Origin: Entomortierella parvispora
Taxonomy: Eukaryota > Mortierellomycota > Mortierellomycetes > Mortierellales > Mortierellaceae
Reading direction: 5' to 3'
Assembly (NCBI GenBank): GCA_963573315.1
Contig: OY752145.1
Span: 992,001 to 1,056,000 of the forward strand
Length of the DNA stretch: 64,000 bases
Shown here: positions 23,229 through 38,600 of the stretch, in pieces
Numbering within the stretch: position 1 is the first letter of the stretch
Layout of the letters: each line of letters begins with the position of its first letter
The notes under the pieces: generated by a model
What the model saw: only the letters and a program-made list of their open reading frames with translations
Told to the model about the DNA's origin: nothing
Databases searched by the model: none
Program-made: the position numbers and the translations under genes

Positions 23229-23622
23229 CTAAAGGGTCATGGCAAGAGAGCGCGAGAGCGAGAGCGAGATAACTCCCAAATCGAACTGATGGTATGAGAC
23301 AATGGCTACGCTCTCTTTGTCATCCATGTTGATTACCTCGATTCGGTAGACCTTTTTCACCACACCTGCTCACTCAAACAAAAACAACGCGTTCAAACAC
23401 GAAGAGCACGGTGTTCACCCGAGACATGGTCTTACCTGAAGGGACGCCAATCCTTTTCGAGCACCATGCCCCGGGCAGAGCGAATCGACACAACCGAGAC
23501 CGCTCCAGACAAACGCGCACAGCCACGATCGATCCCTTTGCCTTGAACAACAAATCAAAGCGTTCCAACCCGTAGATACCGCAAAGTCCAAGACTCAAAG
23601 GCGACGCGGACTTGTTTTCCAT
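23229..23622 (-). CDS. Possible small two-exon gene, unknown function
   Basis: Tentative. Exon 1 at 23622-23436 ends at a good donor (TTCAG-GTAAGA). Exon 2 at 23365-23229 follows a GAGCAG acceptor in phase 1, intron 70 bp, giving 107 aa. Exon 1 looks like alternating beta-type sequence (ERFDLLFKAKGSIVAVRVCLERSRLCRFALPG) and is better coding material than its surroundings. Exon 2 could instead end at a GTAATC donor (CGAATCGAG) and lead to further exons that I cannot place. No family was recognised. Confidence 0.3.
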
Positions 23623-25125
23623 AGTCTTGGCCTTGTGCAACCATGAGTAATTAGAAGCAAAAGCAAAAGTAAAAAGCCCTCATCGTGCATGCTCAGTTAG
23701 CTCATGACAACATGCCCGGGTCACTTTCAGGGGTGCCTTGAAGGCTCGGAAAAATGGCCAGTGGGAGAGAGAACAAAGCGAAAGAAAGCTAACGGCGCTT
23801 CACCAGAGTCGGGTTCGATTCCCTTTCTCCTTTCCTCCAGGTTCCCAAGTGCTCTTTAAAAAAGCCTCCCGGGAGTAGATCAAAAATCGATGGGTTCCGA
23901 AGCGGTTGCGACCATAAAACTGGGCAAAGTGGGGTAAACCAAAATGGATATGGGCAGTGTGGGGTGACAAAGTGAATAGGCACAAAATAAATATAAAAAA
24001 AAACAAGAGCCGAAGCCAGAAAAGGGTTCCGTCATGCAATGCTTGATGGGCAGGAGAAACAGGTTGCACACGAAGTTTCCTGCGGGCAACACACTTTGTC
24101 CAGGTGGATCAAATGAATAACAGGACTGAATGAGGGAAGCGGGCGGGTCCAAGGCTCTTTTCTTCCAAGTGCCGAGTCTGCATGGAAAAAAGTAAGTGCT
24201 TCCCGCTTCCCGAATCTGCACTCAATTCCGTCTTGTTCTTCTCGACGGATTTGAAGACAAAAGAAGTTTGTTGGATGGGGCGGAAAGACATTTAGCGCAA
24301 GGGCCTCTTTGTTTCCTCAACACCCCTTATTCTTCCTCTCAGCGTTCTTGTTTCCGCTTTCGTTGTTGTGGTCCCCGCTTTTTTTTCACAGCCCTCCCGA
24401 GTCGAAGACAAGCACAAAAAAAAAGGTTGGGCAACCAAAAGAAAATTCAGCATTGGAGAGCCCTGCGTCTGCCCTAGGCCTGGGCTCGGTCGGTGACTTC
24501 CATTCTGAGCCTTGAGCATGGTGTTGCCGCGCATTCCCTTGACGCGGTCCTCCCCTGCTTACTCAATTTACTCAATTGAGCTTACTGCGATGGTCAAAGT
24601 CCTGCAGCTTGTTGGATACCTTCGGGCTACATTGTACCGTACTCGAAGGAAGAGGAAAATGTAAAAAAGGTCGTGCCTTTGAACCACATTCAAGAGGGAA
24701 GACGTTAATTGGAATTAGTCATGGAATGAAAACAGGAAAAAGAACATTCGTGGTAGAAAAGATCATTTGGCCAGTACCATTGATCAAGCATTGCGGGCAC
24801 AGACATAAAAAACATCAAGTGACGGGCCTTGGATGAAAAGCTGCAGGTACTGACTGCCACGAGACAACAACAAAAACAACAATCTTCGTCATCACAACCA
24901 CAACCACAGCAATCAAAGTAAGGCACTGTCTTAAGTGCGTGTCCCTGCATTCAAGAATGCACGCAACGAAAACAACTGTTGTACGGCTGACTCCAGGCAG
25001 TTTCTCAGGCCCACGCACAGAAGACAGCAATCTGAAAGAGGCGTCGGGGAGAGGTGTAAGAAGAGAACGAAAAGGCAAGGAAAGTGCCGCCAATTCTTTT
25101 CCTGTTACCTTTGTTGTGTTGTCGC

Positions 25126-25173
<48 letters not shown>
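25126..25173. repeat. TTG/CAA trinucleotide microsatellite
   Basis: About 16 perfect TTG units. On the minus strand they sit in a short poly-Gln open frame (about 75 codons) that has no other coding support. Confidence 0.95.
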
Positions 25174-27186
25174 GGCTGTATCCGGACTTGGGGTTGAAGC
25201 TGTGCTATGTTGTTTGTTCTGTCTGTCCCCACGCGATCTGAGTGCGGCTGGTGTCGTTATACGAGCCAGGCAGTCCGGACGCAGTCGCCGTCTTTATTCT
25301 ATCAATGTTAGCGAGTTCACAGACGTGCTTGCTATTTACAACCAAATGTCTCTTTGCGGATGGGGCAGTTGGGCTGTTTGTGTACTGCGTGCAACGCTTT
25401 GTTTTGTTGGACGTAAATTTTCAGTTAATGCATTTAGGAAACCATCGAGTCTTGATGAAGAGCTTTCATGAGGGAGACCTCTCTGGAAAACAGGGAGGGG
25501 ACTGGGCCTTGTCGCGTCTCACACGCGAGCACACTTTGGGTGAGAAGGTAAGAATGCTATGTCTTCCTGCATGGCGCTGGTCGCCGCATGAGATAAAACG
25601 TTGGCACAGATACTCACTCCCCCGCGACCGACGCGTGTGATCGGGGATGCAAATCACTCAAAAAAACCCCGATGGTCCCTGTGGTCGAATGGCGCGTTCT
25701 CTCCCACGCGAGGATCGTGGCAGGGCCGACTGCTGCTGCAGCCGCTCTCTCTTGGGGCCCATCCTTGTCAACACGTCCAATCGGGGGGTAAGAGCCTTCT
25801 TTCCTGCACTCGGGGCTGCACTAAGAGTCCTCTGTCCAAGGACACAGATTCGGTGCTCTCATCCCGCAATAAGCTTTGCTCTCATTGCTTCTTCTTTCCT
25901 CCTTCCTCGCTCTATCCCTCACAGTCTTGGCTCTCAGTTCACTCTCATCCGCTGGCTATCCCGAGATGCTCACGGACGTCGCTCACTCTCTGGACCATTT
26001 GCCACATCTGCATGATACGCTTTTCTCCACTCTTTAGCGAAAAATAATGGTCAACCCCCCATTTGTCTTTCCCCCCCCCCTACCCCGGTCCATTCTCCAA
26101 AAAGTTGTCACACGGCCCGTGTTTTTTATCTTTGCTTTGCCAACAAAGCACGACACGCCGCGTCTTCATTTCAGATCCACAAAATGAATCGAAAGCCATA
26201 GAATAAAGAAAAAGATCCGAACAGATCTGGCCATGCCATTTGTGTTGTTGTGGAGGATTTTAACACATCCCACGCTCAATAGGGGGCTATCTCATAATAA
26301 GAAAGACGCAGGGAAAGGGAGGATGACACTCTTGATCCATACGTGACTTTTGAAGGGCAATCCGCAAGTGACTACAGCCAAGAGATATTAATGCCACGCG
26401 GCGCAGAATCCAGGGTCTTTGCACAAATGCATCCCCGTTCTGTCCTCCTTGACTGTTGTTATTGTTGTCGTGTTGTTGTTATTGTTGGTGTTGTTGTTGC
26501 TTTTTGTTGATGTTTACTTTCCTCTCCATTGTTGTTCTTTCAGGGCCATGCAGGACTGGAGTATAAGAGGGCGAAAAGGGGAGAGGCAGAGAGAAGATGA
26601 TAGGAGGACCGATGTTCTGCTCTCCACGCAATTGTAACAAAGCAGTTCAAGAGAGGAGTCTGGGAGACAAAGGAGAGGGGAGAGATGAGGCACGTCTATT
26701 TTTCCACGGTTGATCGATCGATAGAGAGCAGCAGAGATTCAGAAGCGGGGGTGTGCAAGGTGGCAATGATGAGATGTGCAGACAATCGGACAGACAGCCA
26801 GATAAACCGACCGACCGACCGACAAATGGACTGTCGGCCGGACAGAGTCTGTCTGTCCGTCCACTGTTGGAGGGAGGGGGCAAGAGGGGAAGAGCCAGCC
26901 AGCCAAGGCGGAGCAAAAAGAAAGAAAGAAAAAAAGATTTCTTGTGTTCCCATTGTGCCCTCGCTCTACCCTCAATACCCCAACTCTCTTTACTCTCTCG
27001 CCTGGCGAGGTGTATTCATTCAGCGATTCGATTCAATTGCACCCGCAGGCGAATGAATAGCGGCCTCCATCTTTGCTCCATCCATCAGGGCAGGACGAGA
27101 GGAGAGAGGACAGGGCACGGCAAGGCCAGCCAGCCCAATCGAGGCCGTGGTTGGTTGTGCACCCACTCAAATCACGCGCGCACAAC

Positions 27187-28125
27187 TCTCTTTTTTTTTT
27201 TTTTTCTTTCTTTCTCTTTAGTCCTTTTCCTTGCTTGCTTGCAGTCCTCCCATTCATTCATTCACTTCTGCGTTTGCCTTCAGTCTTTCTTTTTGCTTTC
27301 CCTGTCCTTTGCTCTCTCTCTTTGTCCTCTCCTCTCTTCATACAACTTCCTCCTACTCCCTCTTCTTTTCTTTTCGTCTCTTTCTTTCCTCCTTCTTCCC
27401 CCTCTTCCCCCCTCTTTTCCCCCCTTCTCGCTTCCTCTTGCCGTCATCCTACTCCTTCATCTTCACTCCTCCACTTTTATTCCTCTGTCTATCTACTTCT
27501 CTCGTCACCTCCATCTCTTTTTCTTTCTTTCTTTCCTCTCTCCCTCCCTCTCTCTCTCTCTTCCTCTCTTCCTCTCTCTTCCTCTCTCTATCTCTCTATC
27601 TCTCTCTCTCTCTCTCTCCATCTATATCTCTCTCTTTATCTTTATCTTTCCTCTCCTCTCTCTCTCTCTCCCTCTCTCCCTCTCTCCACACACACCCCTT
27701 CCGCATCCCCACACTTGCTTCCGTCGATCCCTGTCCTCGTACAGTATTTCATCTCCTGCTCTCTTCCTCTCCGCTTTCCTCAGCCAATCTCTTCCCCCCA
27801 CCAAAAACTCTGTGACAGAAACGACAACAACAACAGCAGACAGAACAGCGACACCACCACAACAACACGACAACGCGCTGACACCTTGATTCCTCCAGGT
27901 ACCGTTTGTTTTTTATTCTATTTTCCCGCCCTTCTCTCGACCGACTTGCATTTCCCTCTTTATTTTCCCTCCTGCTCCCTCCTTCCCTCCCCTTGTCCCT
28001 CCAGTCTACCTCGAGAACTCTGGTCCCTTCCCTCCTCTCCCATCGCTCATCCCTCTCTTCTTCCCTTTCCCTTTGTTGCTGGACTCTTTTCTCCCTTCTT
28101 CATTTTCTGTCCTGCCACTCTCTCC
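27187..28125. repeat. Long polypyrimidine (CT-rich) tract
   Basis: More than 900 bp dominated by C and T on the plus strand, densest at 27500-27700 where CTCTCT and TCTC units repeat. It lies upstream of and collinear with the forkhead gene, so it may be promoter or 5' leader. The open frames across it are Leu/Ser/Phe low-complexity and were not called as genes. Confidence 0.85.
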
Positions 28126-28957
28126 CTTAATCGATAACACTCATTGCAAGACGTGGAAGCAGAAGCAGTTCTGGTAGTGTTCAACAGCGTATCTTCCATC
28201 TGAACCCTCGGCACACCTCTTTTATTGCGCGGATTCTGTGCACCCCAGTTCGCTTCAATAGAAGACAGCGACTTTACACGGCGCTGCTGTATTTTGGATC
28301 GACGCCAATCCAACGACATTCTCAGCAACATCCTCCACGACAACAACAGTAGCAACGACGGCAGCTAAACAACAACAACAACAACAATAACAACATCATC
28401 AACAGCTGTAACAATAACAATAAGCATTGACAAGAAACGCGTCCGCCTGCTTACAGTGCATCAGTACATCAATATTCCACGCCCACCTTTCTCTCGTGCT
28501 TTTTCCTTGGTGCTTTTCTTTTGTTTTCTTGGTTCGTTCTTGCTCCCCCGCCCCTTGCTCCCATTCCCCCCTTGCCAAAACGAATCCAACTCAAAGCAGA
28601 CAAGCACAACGCTCCCAACCTTATCCATCTTCTTCCCTCCCGTCCCTCGCTCTGCTCGACCGGTCTTTTTTTTTTTTTTTACACTGTCTTGTTCGTTGTG
28701 CACCCTATTTCCAACCCCCTTTTTCTCCCTTTTTCCTGCACTGTATTCAATCTCTTCCCTCGTCTTCAGGTCCCATACCTTCCCTTTTCTCATTCTTGTC
28801 AAGTCAACCCCTGCTAACAATTGATCTTTCTCTCTTGTTCTTCCTTCCAGCCCTACCAGGACAGCCTCGGTTGCTATCAAAAAACACAAACAAAATCTTT
28901 CCGTATACCCATCCTTTGCAAGTTCAAGGGAGCAGACAACAGTATCAATCCATATCC

Positions 28958-31189
<2,232 letters not shown>

Positions 31190-31707
31190 AAAATAATGAC
31201 AGCAATTGTTCTCCAATGGTTACGTTGTCCAGTTCAGTCCAGGGAAGGAATTTGTTTTTTTCTTTCCTTGTTTCCTCCCTCTTTTCATTGTATCTGCCCT
31301 AGCTCCTATCCTCGCATTCTTGCATCGTCTTTTTTATATCCAGTCCTTTTGCTGTCAGGAACACGGTCTCCCGGAATCCTCAACATACCAAAAAGAAGAC
31401 AAAAAGTTGCTTCCGGAACTCTACCCAACGTCTGTCGTGCTTTATCATCATGCCAACAAAAAAAAAAAAAAAAAAAACCAAAAACGAAGAAAGCCTCAAA
31501 AAATACTTCATTTCTCTTCCCTTGTACCCCAACTTTCTCCCTTCCCCTCCTTGTAGTTTATGTTTTTCATTCCTTTTTTCAAACCCTCACTTCCCTACCT
31601 CCTCTTTTTTTCTTTCTCTTCCCTCTGACGTCTCTCTCTCTCTTTCTCTAATAACATGTTTTGCGTTTTTTCGACTATCGAAAAAAATGTTGTGTGAAGC
31701 GCGTAGT

Positions 31708-31713
31708 ACACGT
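31708..31713. promoter_or_regulatory. CACGTG E-box upstream of DIM1
   Basis: Reads ACACGTGAC, 196 bp upstream of the DIM1 start. It is the same core as the boxes in front of ARB1 and EMP24. CACGTG is the target of bHLH factors such as Cbf1; binding here is inference. Confidence 0.45.
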
Positions 31714-31742
31714 GACATGGTAAAAGCAGTCCTGTGTGTGTG

Positions 31743-31770
31743 TTTTTTTTTTTTTTTTTTTTTTTTTTTT
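31743..31770. repeat. 28-nt T homopolymer
   Basis: Uninterrupted T-run about 140 bp upstream of the DIM1 start. Likely length-variable; poly(dA:dT) tracts of this kind often exclude nucleosomes in fungal promoters. Confidence 0.9.
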
Positions 31771-31908
31771 GGAGATGCCAGTGGACCTGCATTTGTAACA
31801 ACTAGCCCATTGCTTCAGCCTCATCCATCCTCCGGAGAACTACAGAGCACCAAGCGGAAACACATAGACTCGGCCACATTACTCTTCTCCTTCATACATT
31901 TGTCCATA

Positions 31909-33277
<1,369 letters not shown>

Positions 33278-33705
33278 GAAAAAGAAAAGAAAAGGAAAGG
33301 GAAAGAGATCAATCTCTCTATCCCTATCGAATGCATCTTATATATCCAAACGCCAGTTACTACTCCTCCCTTTTGCTTTCTTCACCCATATCATGTTACC
33401 CCACCCTCCTCATCATTCAATGCTTATTTTGTTCAATTTTCATAATAAATTCTCCTTCCTGGACCTGAAAAGAAGAGACAGTCACATTTGTAAACACTTT
33501 TTTTTTCTTTTTTTTTTGAATGCTCATGAACACATTCATCTCTAGTTTTCAAAGCCCCACCTCGACATCTCCATCACCCCATTGTTTGAATCCATTCACC
33601 CCAATAACAACAAGCAACATCGAGCGCTACTAGAAACTCTCCTACCTCCGCTTCTTACTTCATATTTCTCTCTCCAGGCTCATTCATTTGAGAACAAAGA
33701 CAATA
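33278..33705. other. DIM1-LCP5 spacer
   Basis: 428 bp of AT- and CT-rich 3' flank and leader. An AATAAA-like signal lies near 33444. No other feature was seen. Confidence 0.5.
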
Positions 33706-35290
33706 ATGAGCCCTTCCAAAACAGCAGCAGATGCTGCCTCCGAGGCTTTGCATCAGGATCAGGTCGCCTTCACAAAGCACCTCAGGGAACTCTCGACTAT
33801 GGTCAAGGAAATTGAAACCAAGTTGAAGCCCACCATCTCAAAGTAATATATTGTCACTAAACAATAGAAGAATGACACAAAGGTGGTCGCGTACTGGAGG
33901 GGGAAAAAAAAAAGAAAGACCCAAGAATACTTTTACCAACAACCTCCCTCCTCCTCCTCTTTCTCTGCCCACTTGCTTCTTCTTCCAATCGTTCTCCCTT
34001 CTAGGATTGGGACCAAAGAGATTGATACATCCAAGGGACTCTCATTCCTGGAAGTGAAATACCATATCCTGTTGGAATACATCACCAACTTGTCCTTGCT
34101 CATGTACAGGAAATTGAACGGCGAGTCGATCCAGGATCACGGAGCAGTCTTGGCCTTGATTGAGCAGCGAACCATTCTGGAAAAGATGAAGCCAGTCGAA
34201 CAAAAGTTGAAGTACCAGATCGACAAGCTGGTCCGTGCTGCCGTCGTTGGTCAGCAAGAAGGAGAGGCACAGATGAACGCTGAAGGTACGCTGAATGCCG
34301 TAACCAGGATTTGGAAAGCCCATCCCAAGACCAAAAAAAAAAGAGGAAGGAAAAACTACAAGAAGGAAGCCGTCCCTGCCTCTAACATATGCATGCACCA
34401 CTTTTTTTTTTTTTTTTTTTTCAATCGATATTAGGCGCTGACCCATTGGCATTCAAGCCCAACCCCAAGAACTTGGTCACGGACAACTCTGCCAACAATG
34501 AGGAGGATGAGGGACAAGATGAGGATAGAGATGGAGGAGATACCAAGACTGGATTGTACAGGGCTCCCAAGATGGCACCTGTTCATTTCGAGGAGGACTC
34601 TAGTGCAGCAGCCAAGAGACTGAAGTACCAGGCCCGTTTGCAGGCCCGTGCTGCAAAGTCTCGCGTCATGAAGGATTTGGTGTCTGAATTCGATGACCGT
34701 CCCGAGGAGATGTCATTGACGAACGATGGAGTGCATTTCGGCATGGGCATGGATGATAAGCAGCGTGAGCGTGAAGAATATGAAGAGACCAACTTTACGA
34801 GAACCATGTTGTCCAAGAAGGAGATCAACCGGTTGCGGAAGGGAACTCTTCCTCACTTTGAGAATGAGTTTGAGGTAAGATTCTTTATTTCTTTTATTAT
34901 GTTTTTCTGCAAAAAAGAAGACCAGGAACGGTTGCTGTTGTTTGATTTTTAGAATCTAATCACTCTCTTCAAAACCTTTTTTTTTTTTTTTTTTAGAACT
35001 TGAACGACTTTTCTCAAATTGCTCCTTTGCAAGACGATCTCGAGTCGAGCGAACAACGTCGCAGGAATGTGTTGGCGCGCCGTAACGAGCGCAGGCAGGC
35101 AGCCCAGGCGCGCGACAGTGATGATGACGAGGATGAGGGCTCACACAGGAACCGTAACAAGAGATCTCATGATGGCGGCGAACTCTTTGATGGACTCATG
35201 TCGGATCCTTCAAAGAGAAGCAAGAAGGGACGGACAGAATTTGACCGGAGTAAACGTAACATTGGTCGTAAGGGCAAGGGACGCAAATAG
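33706..35290 (+). CDS. LCP5: SSU-processome factor Lcp5/neuroguidin (Sas10/Utp3/C1D family)
   Basis: Exons 33706-33842 (phase 2), 34005-34285 (phase 1), 34435-34874, 34997-35290; 383 aa. Lcp5/NGDN is a nucleolar U3-associated protein required for early 18S rRNA processing. The Sas10/Utp3/C1D helical domain covers about residues 10-100 (FTKHLRELSTMVKEI, LEVKYHILLEYITNLSLLMY). It is followed by an acidic region, a conserved block RAPKMAPVHFEED, MKDLVSEFDDRPEE, and a basic Lys/Arg-rich C-terminus (DRSKRNIGRKGKGRK) matching the family tail. Exon 1 was identified from the ATG that joins in phase to the Sas10 domain. T-runs precede two acceptors. Confidence 0.93.
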
Positions 35291-35620
35291 AGTGATCGAA
35301 AACAGAGAACAAAATATCTCTCGATCCTTTACTTCTTGCTTCTGGTTGTCATTTCATTACCCCACTTACTCTCATTTCATTTTACACCCTGCATCATTAA
35401 AAAAACACGAACAACAAAAAGAAAGCTACTATATCTCTGGTTTATTTATTGAGATCCATGCACGGGAGAACGAAAAAAGCAAATGATATGTATATGTATT
35501 GGACCGTGGTGGCCTGAATGCTTTGTGCGAGTCGTTGGTTGCAATCGATGTAAAACTTCACAACAAAAAAAAAAAAAAAAAAAAAAGAGAGGACAAGAGA
35601 AAAAATCATACAAACTACGA
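35291..35620. other. Convergent LCP5/ATG2 3' flanks
   Basis: Contains a 22-nt A-run at 35565-35586. No gene was seen. Confidence 0.5.
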
Positions 35621-38600
35621 CTACTGTCGTTTATATTTGTCCTCCATTTGCAGTCTTTGCGCCGGATCGATGCTGTTCCGGATACCAATCAAGACCTTGG
35701 AGAAGGCCTCAGTGGCGCCAATCATTGGTTTCAGGACTGCCACGGGGACAGCTCGAATCACAGCTCGAACGGATCCCTGGGTTCCTGTCTGCTCATACAC
35801 CTCCATGGGAACCGCAAAGATGGTGTGGGCTGCCGTACCAATATTCTTGCTCAGACTCTTGTACGCCAATTCCATGCCCTCATTCAGATCTGCAGGTTGG
35901 TTCGCGTACTTGCTCACCCTATTTTGTTGTGATGCACCACCAGCTGCGGATGGTCCCGCTGATGATGAAGAAGAGGAGCCATGTTGTTGCTGTTGAAGTC
36001 GCTGTTGCAGTTGTTGCTGATGGAGATGTTGAAGGAGCGTGTCTTCATCATCAATTGATTCCTGCATATAGGCCTCGGAATCCGAGACCATTGTCGCCAC
36101 CATTCTCTTGCCGTTGCCATGGTCGCCGCCGACATCGAGCAAGTATCCACCGTTTCCATCCTGTCTCGTCTTGGAGCCAGAGCCAGAGCCACCAACATTG
36201 CCACTACCACCAGCCTTGTTTCCGGATCCAAAAATTTCGTCCGCATGTTCCAACAGGACCTGGGTGCCTACTGCAAGTTTGGTGCCAATTTTGAGAGCCT
36301 CCAAGGTAGTAGCTCGCGTGAAAGCTTGGCCACCCTTTTGGAGTCCACGGATGATATGTCCGTCTCGCTTGTACTGCTCAATAGGCAAGAGTACCAAATC
36401 GGCAATTCCAGATCCCAAGTTGACCAAGGATCGGATCGGTGTCAGACCCGAAACCATATGGGGTACTTGCGTCGATCGGATGTGAGGTAGCCATGCCCCA
36501 ATAAGGTCCTGACCCAACTTTGTACATCCATTGATGCCATGGAGTCGAACCTCTTGCAGCGTCATCTCGGCTGCATCCAAGTGGAAGAAATTCATCAGCT
36601 CCACAAAATTGCCTCCAGAAAGTCCAGTATAGTCCACATGCTTTGGCTTGTAGTCCATCTTGATGGCAATTTCTCCAAGTTTGACGGATTCTAAAAAGAA
36701 AAACACTGTAAATACTCTTGACTTCCCAAGATAAATCAAAACGGCTCGTCTGTATCCCTCTCAGTCCCCAATAGTCACTTACGGAAGTACAGCTCGTTAG
36801 GCTTCTTCTTTTCAGGGTTGTCCACAGTAGTGGCCATGCCTTCTGGAGGATATTCGTCTGTGAGAGAACCACTCGCACTATCACCGCTCGCAGTTCCCTG
36901 CACAAAGAACCTGATCAAGAAAATGAGCGCGTCCTGATCAATGTAGAGCCGGAGCGGCAGAATCCGGACCTTGAGTCGGTACTCAACCGTAGAGGCACTT
37001 ACAACAGGACGAACACCATCCAGATCAATACGAATCATATTCGATTGGGTCAACCTCGGGGTTGCAGTGTTAGAGTCTGTTCTTTGATGGGACAAGAACT
37101 TGTGCCATAGCGAACTCTTGACGTTATCGATGATCTCGAACTGTTTGACTCGCACAGACAGATGGGAGGCTGTCTCAACCCCAGAGACATGATCCTCAAA
37201 GTCGACTCGGATCTTGTCTGCATTGAACTCGAGCATAGCCGTCTTTGATCGCTCAAACTTCTTTTTCCGCTTCTGGCTCGCCGGATTAGTGTCTTGGTGC
37301 CTGTTGCCTCCTTGATGATGCGGAGGCTGATGGCGTTTACTTCCGGAGACAGAAGATGTCGAGGAAGGACGACCCCCACCCATGCCGCTGACTTGGCTCA
37401 TGGCGTCATTTTGATAGTCACTGGTTGAGTCCGCTTCAGAAGACGAAGGCGAGATATCTCTTCGGTTCTGGCGATCCATGCTGGGCTGCATTCCAGACAG
37501 ACGTTCAAAAATACTGGCCTCCAGATTCGATTGAGCGCAGTCCATGGTCTGATGGATGATGTCATTAGGATCGTAGAGTCGGTTGGCCAGCTGTCGAGCC
37601 TGTCGCTTACGCTCCGCCTCATCCAGTCTTGAGATCTCCCAATCCAATCCATCATAGAGTCGCCATGATACTGTGAAGTCTCGTACACGAAGTCGCATTT
37701 TGGCAAGGGAACTACAAAGGTTATGAAATAAAGTTAGTATAGTCTCTCTAGAGCAACCCATGTCGGCACCCCTGTGGACCGAATGATCCATTTCTTACCC
37801 TTCATCTTTGGCGCGTTCTTCCTCTGTGAGCACCGGGATTGCAAAGTGATTTTCGATGATTGCAAATTCGGCCGCTGGGTCCAGGGTTCTGACGATATCT
37901 TCCATATAACCCGTAGTGTATCTCCTGACGTGCGTCCGCTCCTCCCGTCTTCCTCCCTCTAGGGATTTGCGACGACTCTGTCCTTGGTCCATCGATTGCG
38001 AAATCCCTTGATTTTTCATAGGGTGAGAATCCAGGCCCGTATCGGCTACTGGGACAGAAGGGGCTTTGCCTTTGCCTTTGACACTTTGACCATATTTCGA
38101 CGAGCTACCTTTGGAGTCTGTCCCTTTTCTCTCGGCGCGACGAGATCCAACAAGGAGATCAGCATAAACTTCGTGGAATCCATCAATGTCAGGGGTATCT
38201 TTGACTTGGGCTTTGAAAAGATCCTGATCTGAATCTTCTTGCTCGACAGAGTAGAATCCTTCGACAATGTCCAAGGCGCCAGCAGCTGAAGCATCTTTAT
38301 CGACTTTGGGTTTTCGGAATGCATCCTCATCCAGACTCGCCACTATCATCAAAGTAAAGACAAGGCTGTCAGTCTAAAATTGTCCTTTCACAACCCCCCC
38401 TCCCTTTCAGGAAAAAAAAACAGCTTCGTTGCTGCAAGAAATCTTACCCAGAACATCTTGGTATATAACATTGGACTTCGCTCTGTTGGCAGCCCTCTCA
38501 GCTTCCGCCATTCTTTCCAAAATCTTTTTCTTTTCCAGAGGCATGTCCCCATTGTCGCCCAGATACGCTGCAAACTTGGACAGGGTCTCAAACGAGTCAG

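Larger units (their letters stand above)
23623..28957. other. Gene-poor region upstream of the forkhead gene
   Basis: More than 5 kb without a supportable gene. It contains a TTG microsatellite at 25126-25173, a second TTG-rich stretch near 26455-26510, a C-run near 26072-26083, short GACC tandem repeats near 26808-26822, and a very long pyrimidine-rich tract from 27187. CAA/CAG-rich sequence around 24865-24920 resembles a coding Gln run but stops at once. The right part probably holds the forkhead promoter and 5' leader, perhaps with leader introns: there are acceptor-like CAG sites at about 27898 and 28851. Confidence 0.5.
31190..31908. other. Forkhead-DIM1 intergenic region
   Basis: Contains an A-run near 31459, CT-rich sequence, a CACGTGAC box (31708-31715) and a 28-nt T-run (31743-31770) before the DIM1 start. 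Confidence 0.55.

Noticed and set aside
23755-23830. tRNA-like signals: an A-box-like TGGCCAGTGG near 23754 and a B-box GGTTCGATTCC at 23812-23822
   Set aside because: The T-stem pairs at only three positions and no acceptor stem or anticodon arm can be drawn, so this is most likely chance or a tRNA relic.
25005-25232. Poly-Gln open frame on the minus strand
   Set aside because: Driven entirely by the CAA microsatellite; the flanks have no coding character.
26753-27889. 378-codon plus-strand open frame
   Set aside because: Most of it is Leu/Ser/Phe/Pro low complexity caused by the CT-rich tract. Overlapping frames on the same strand are equally open.
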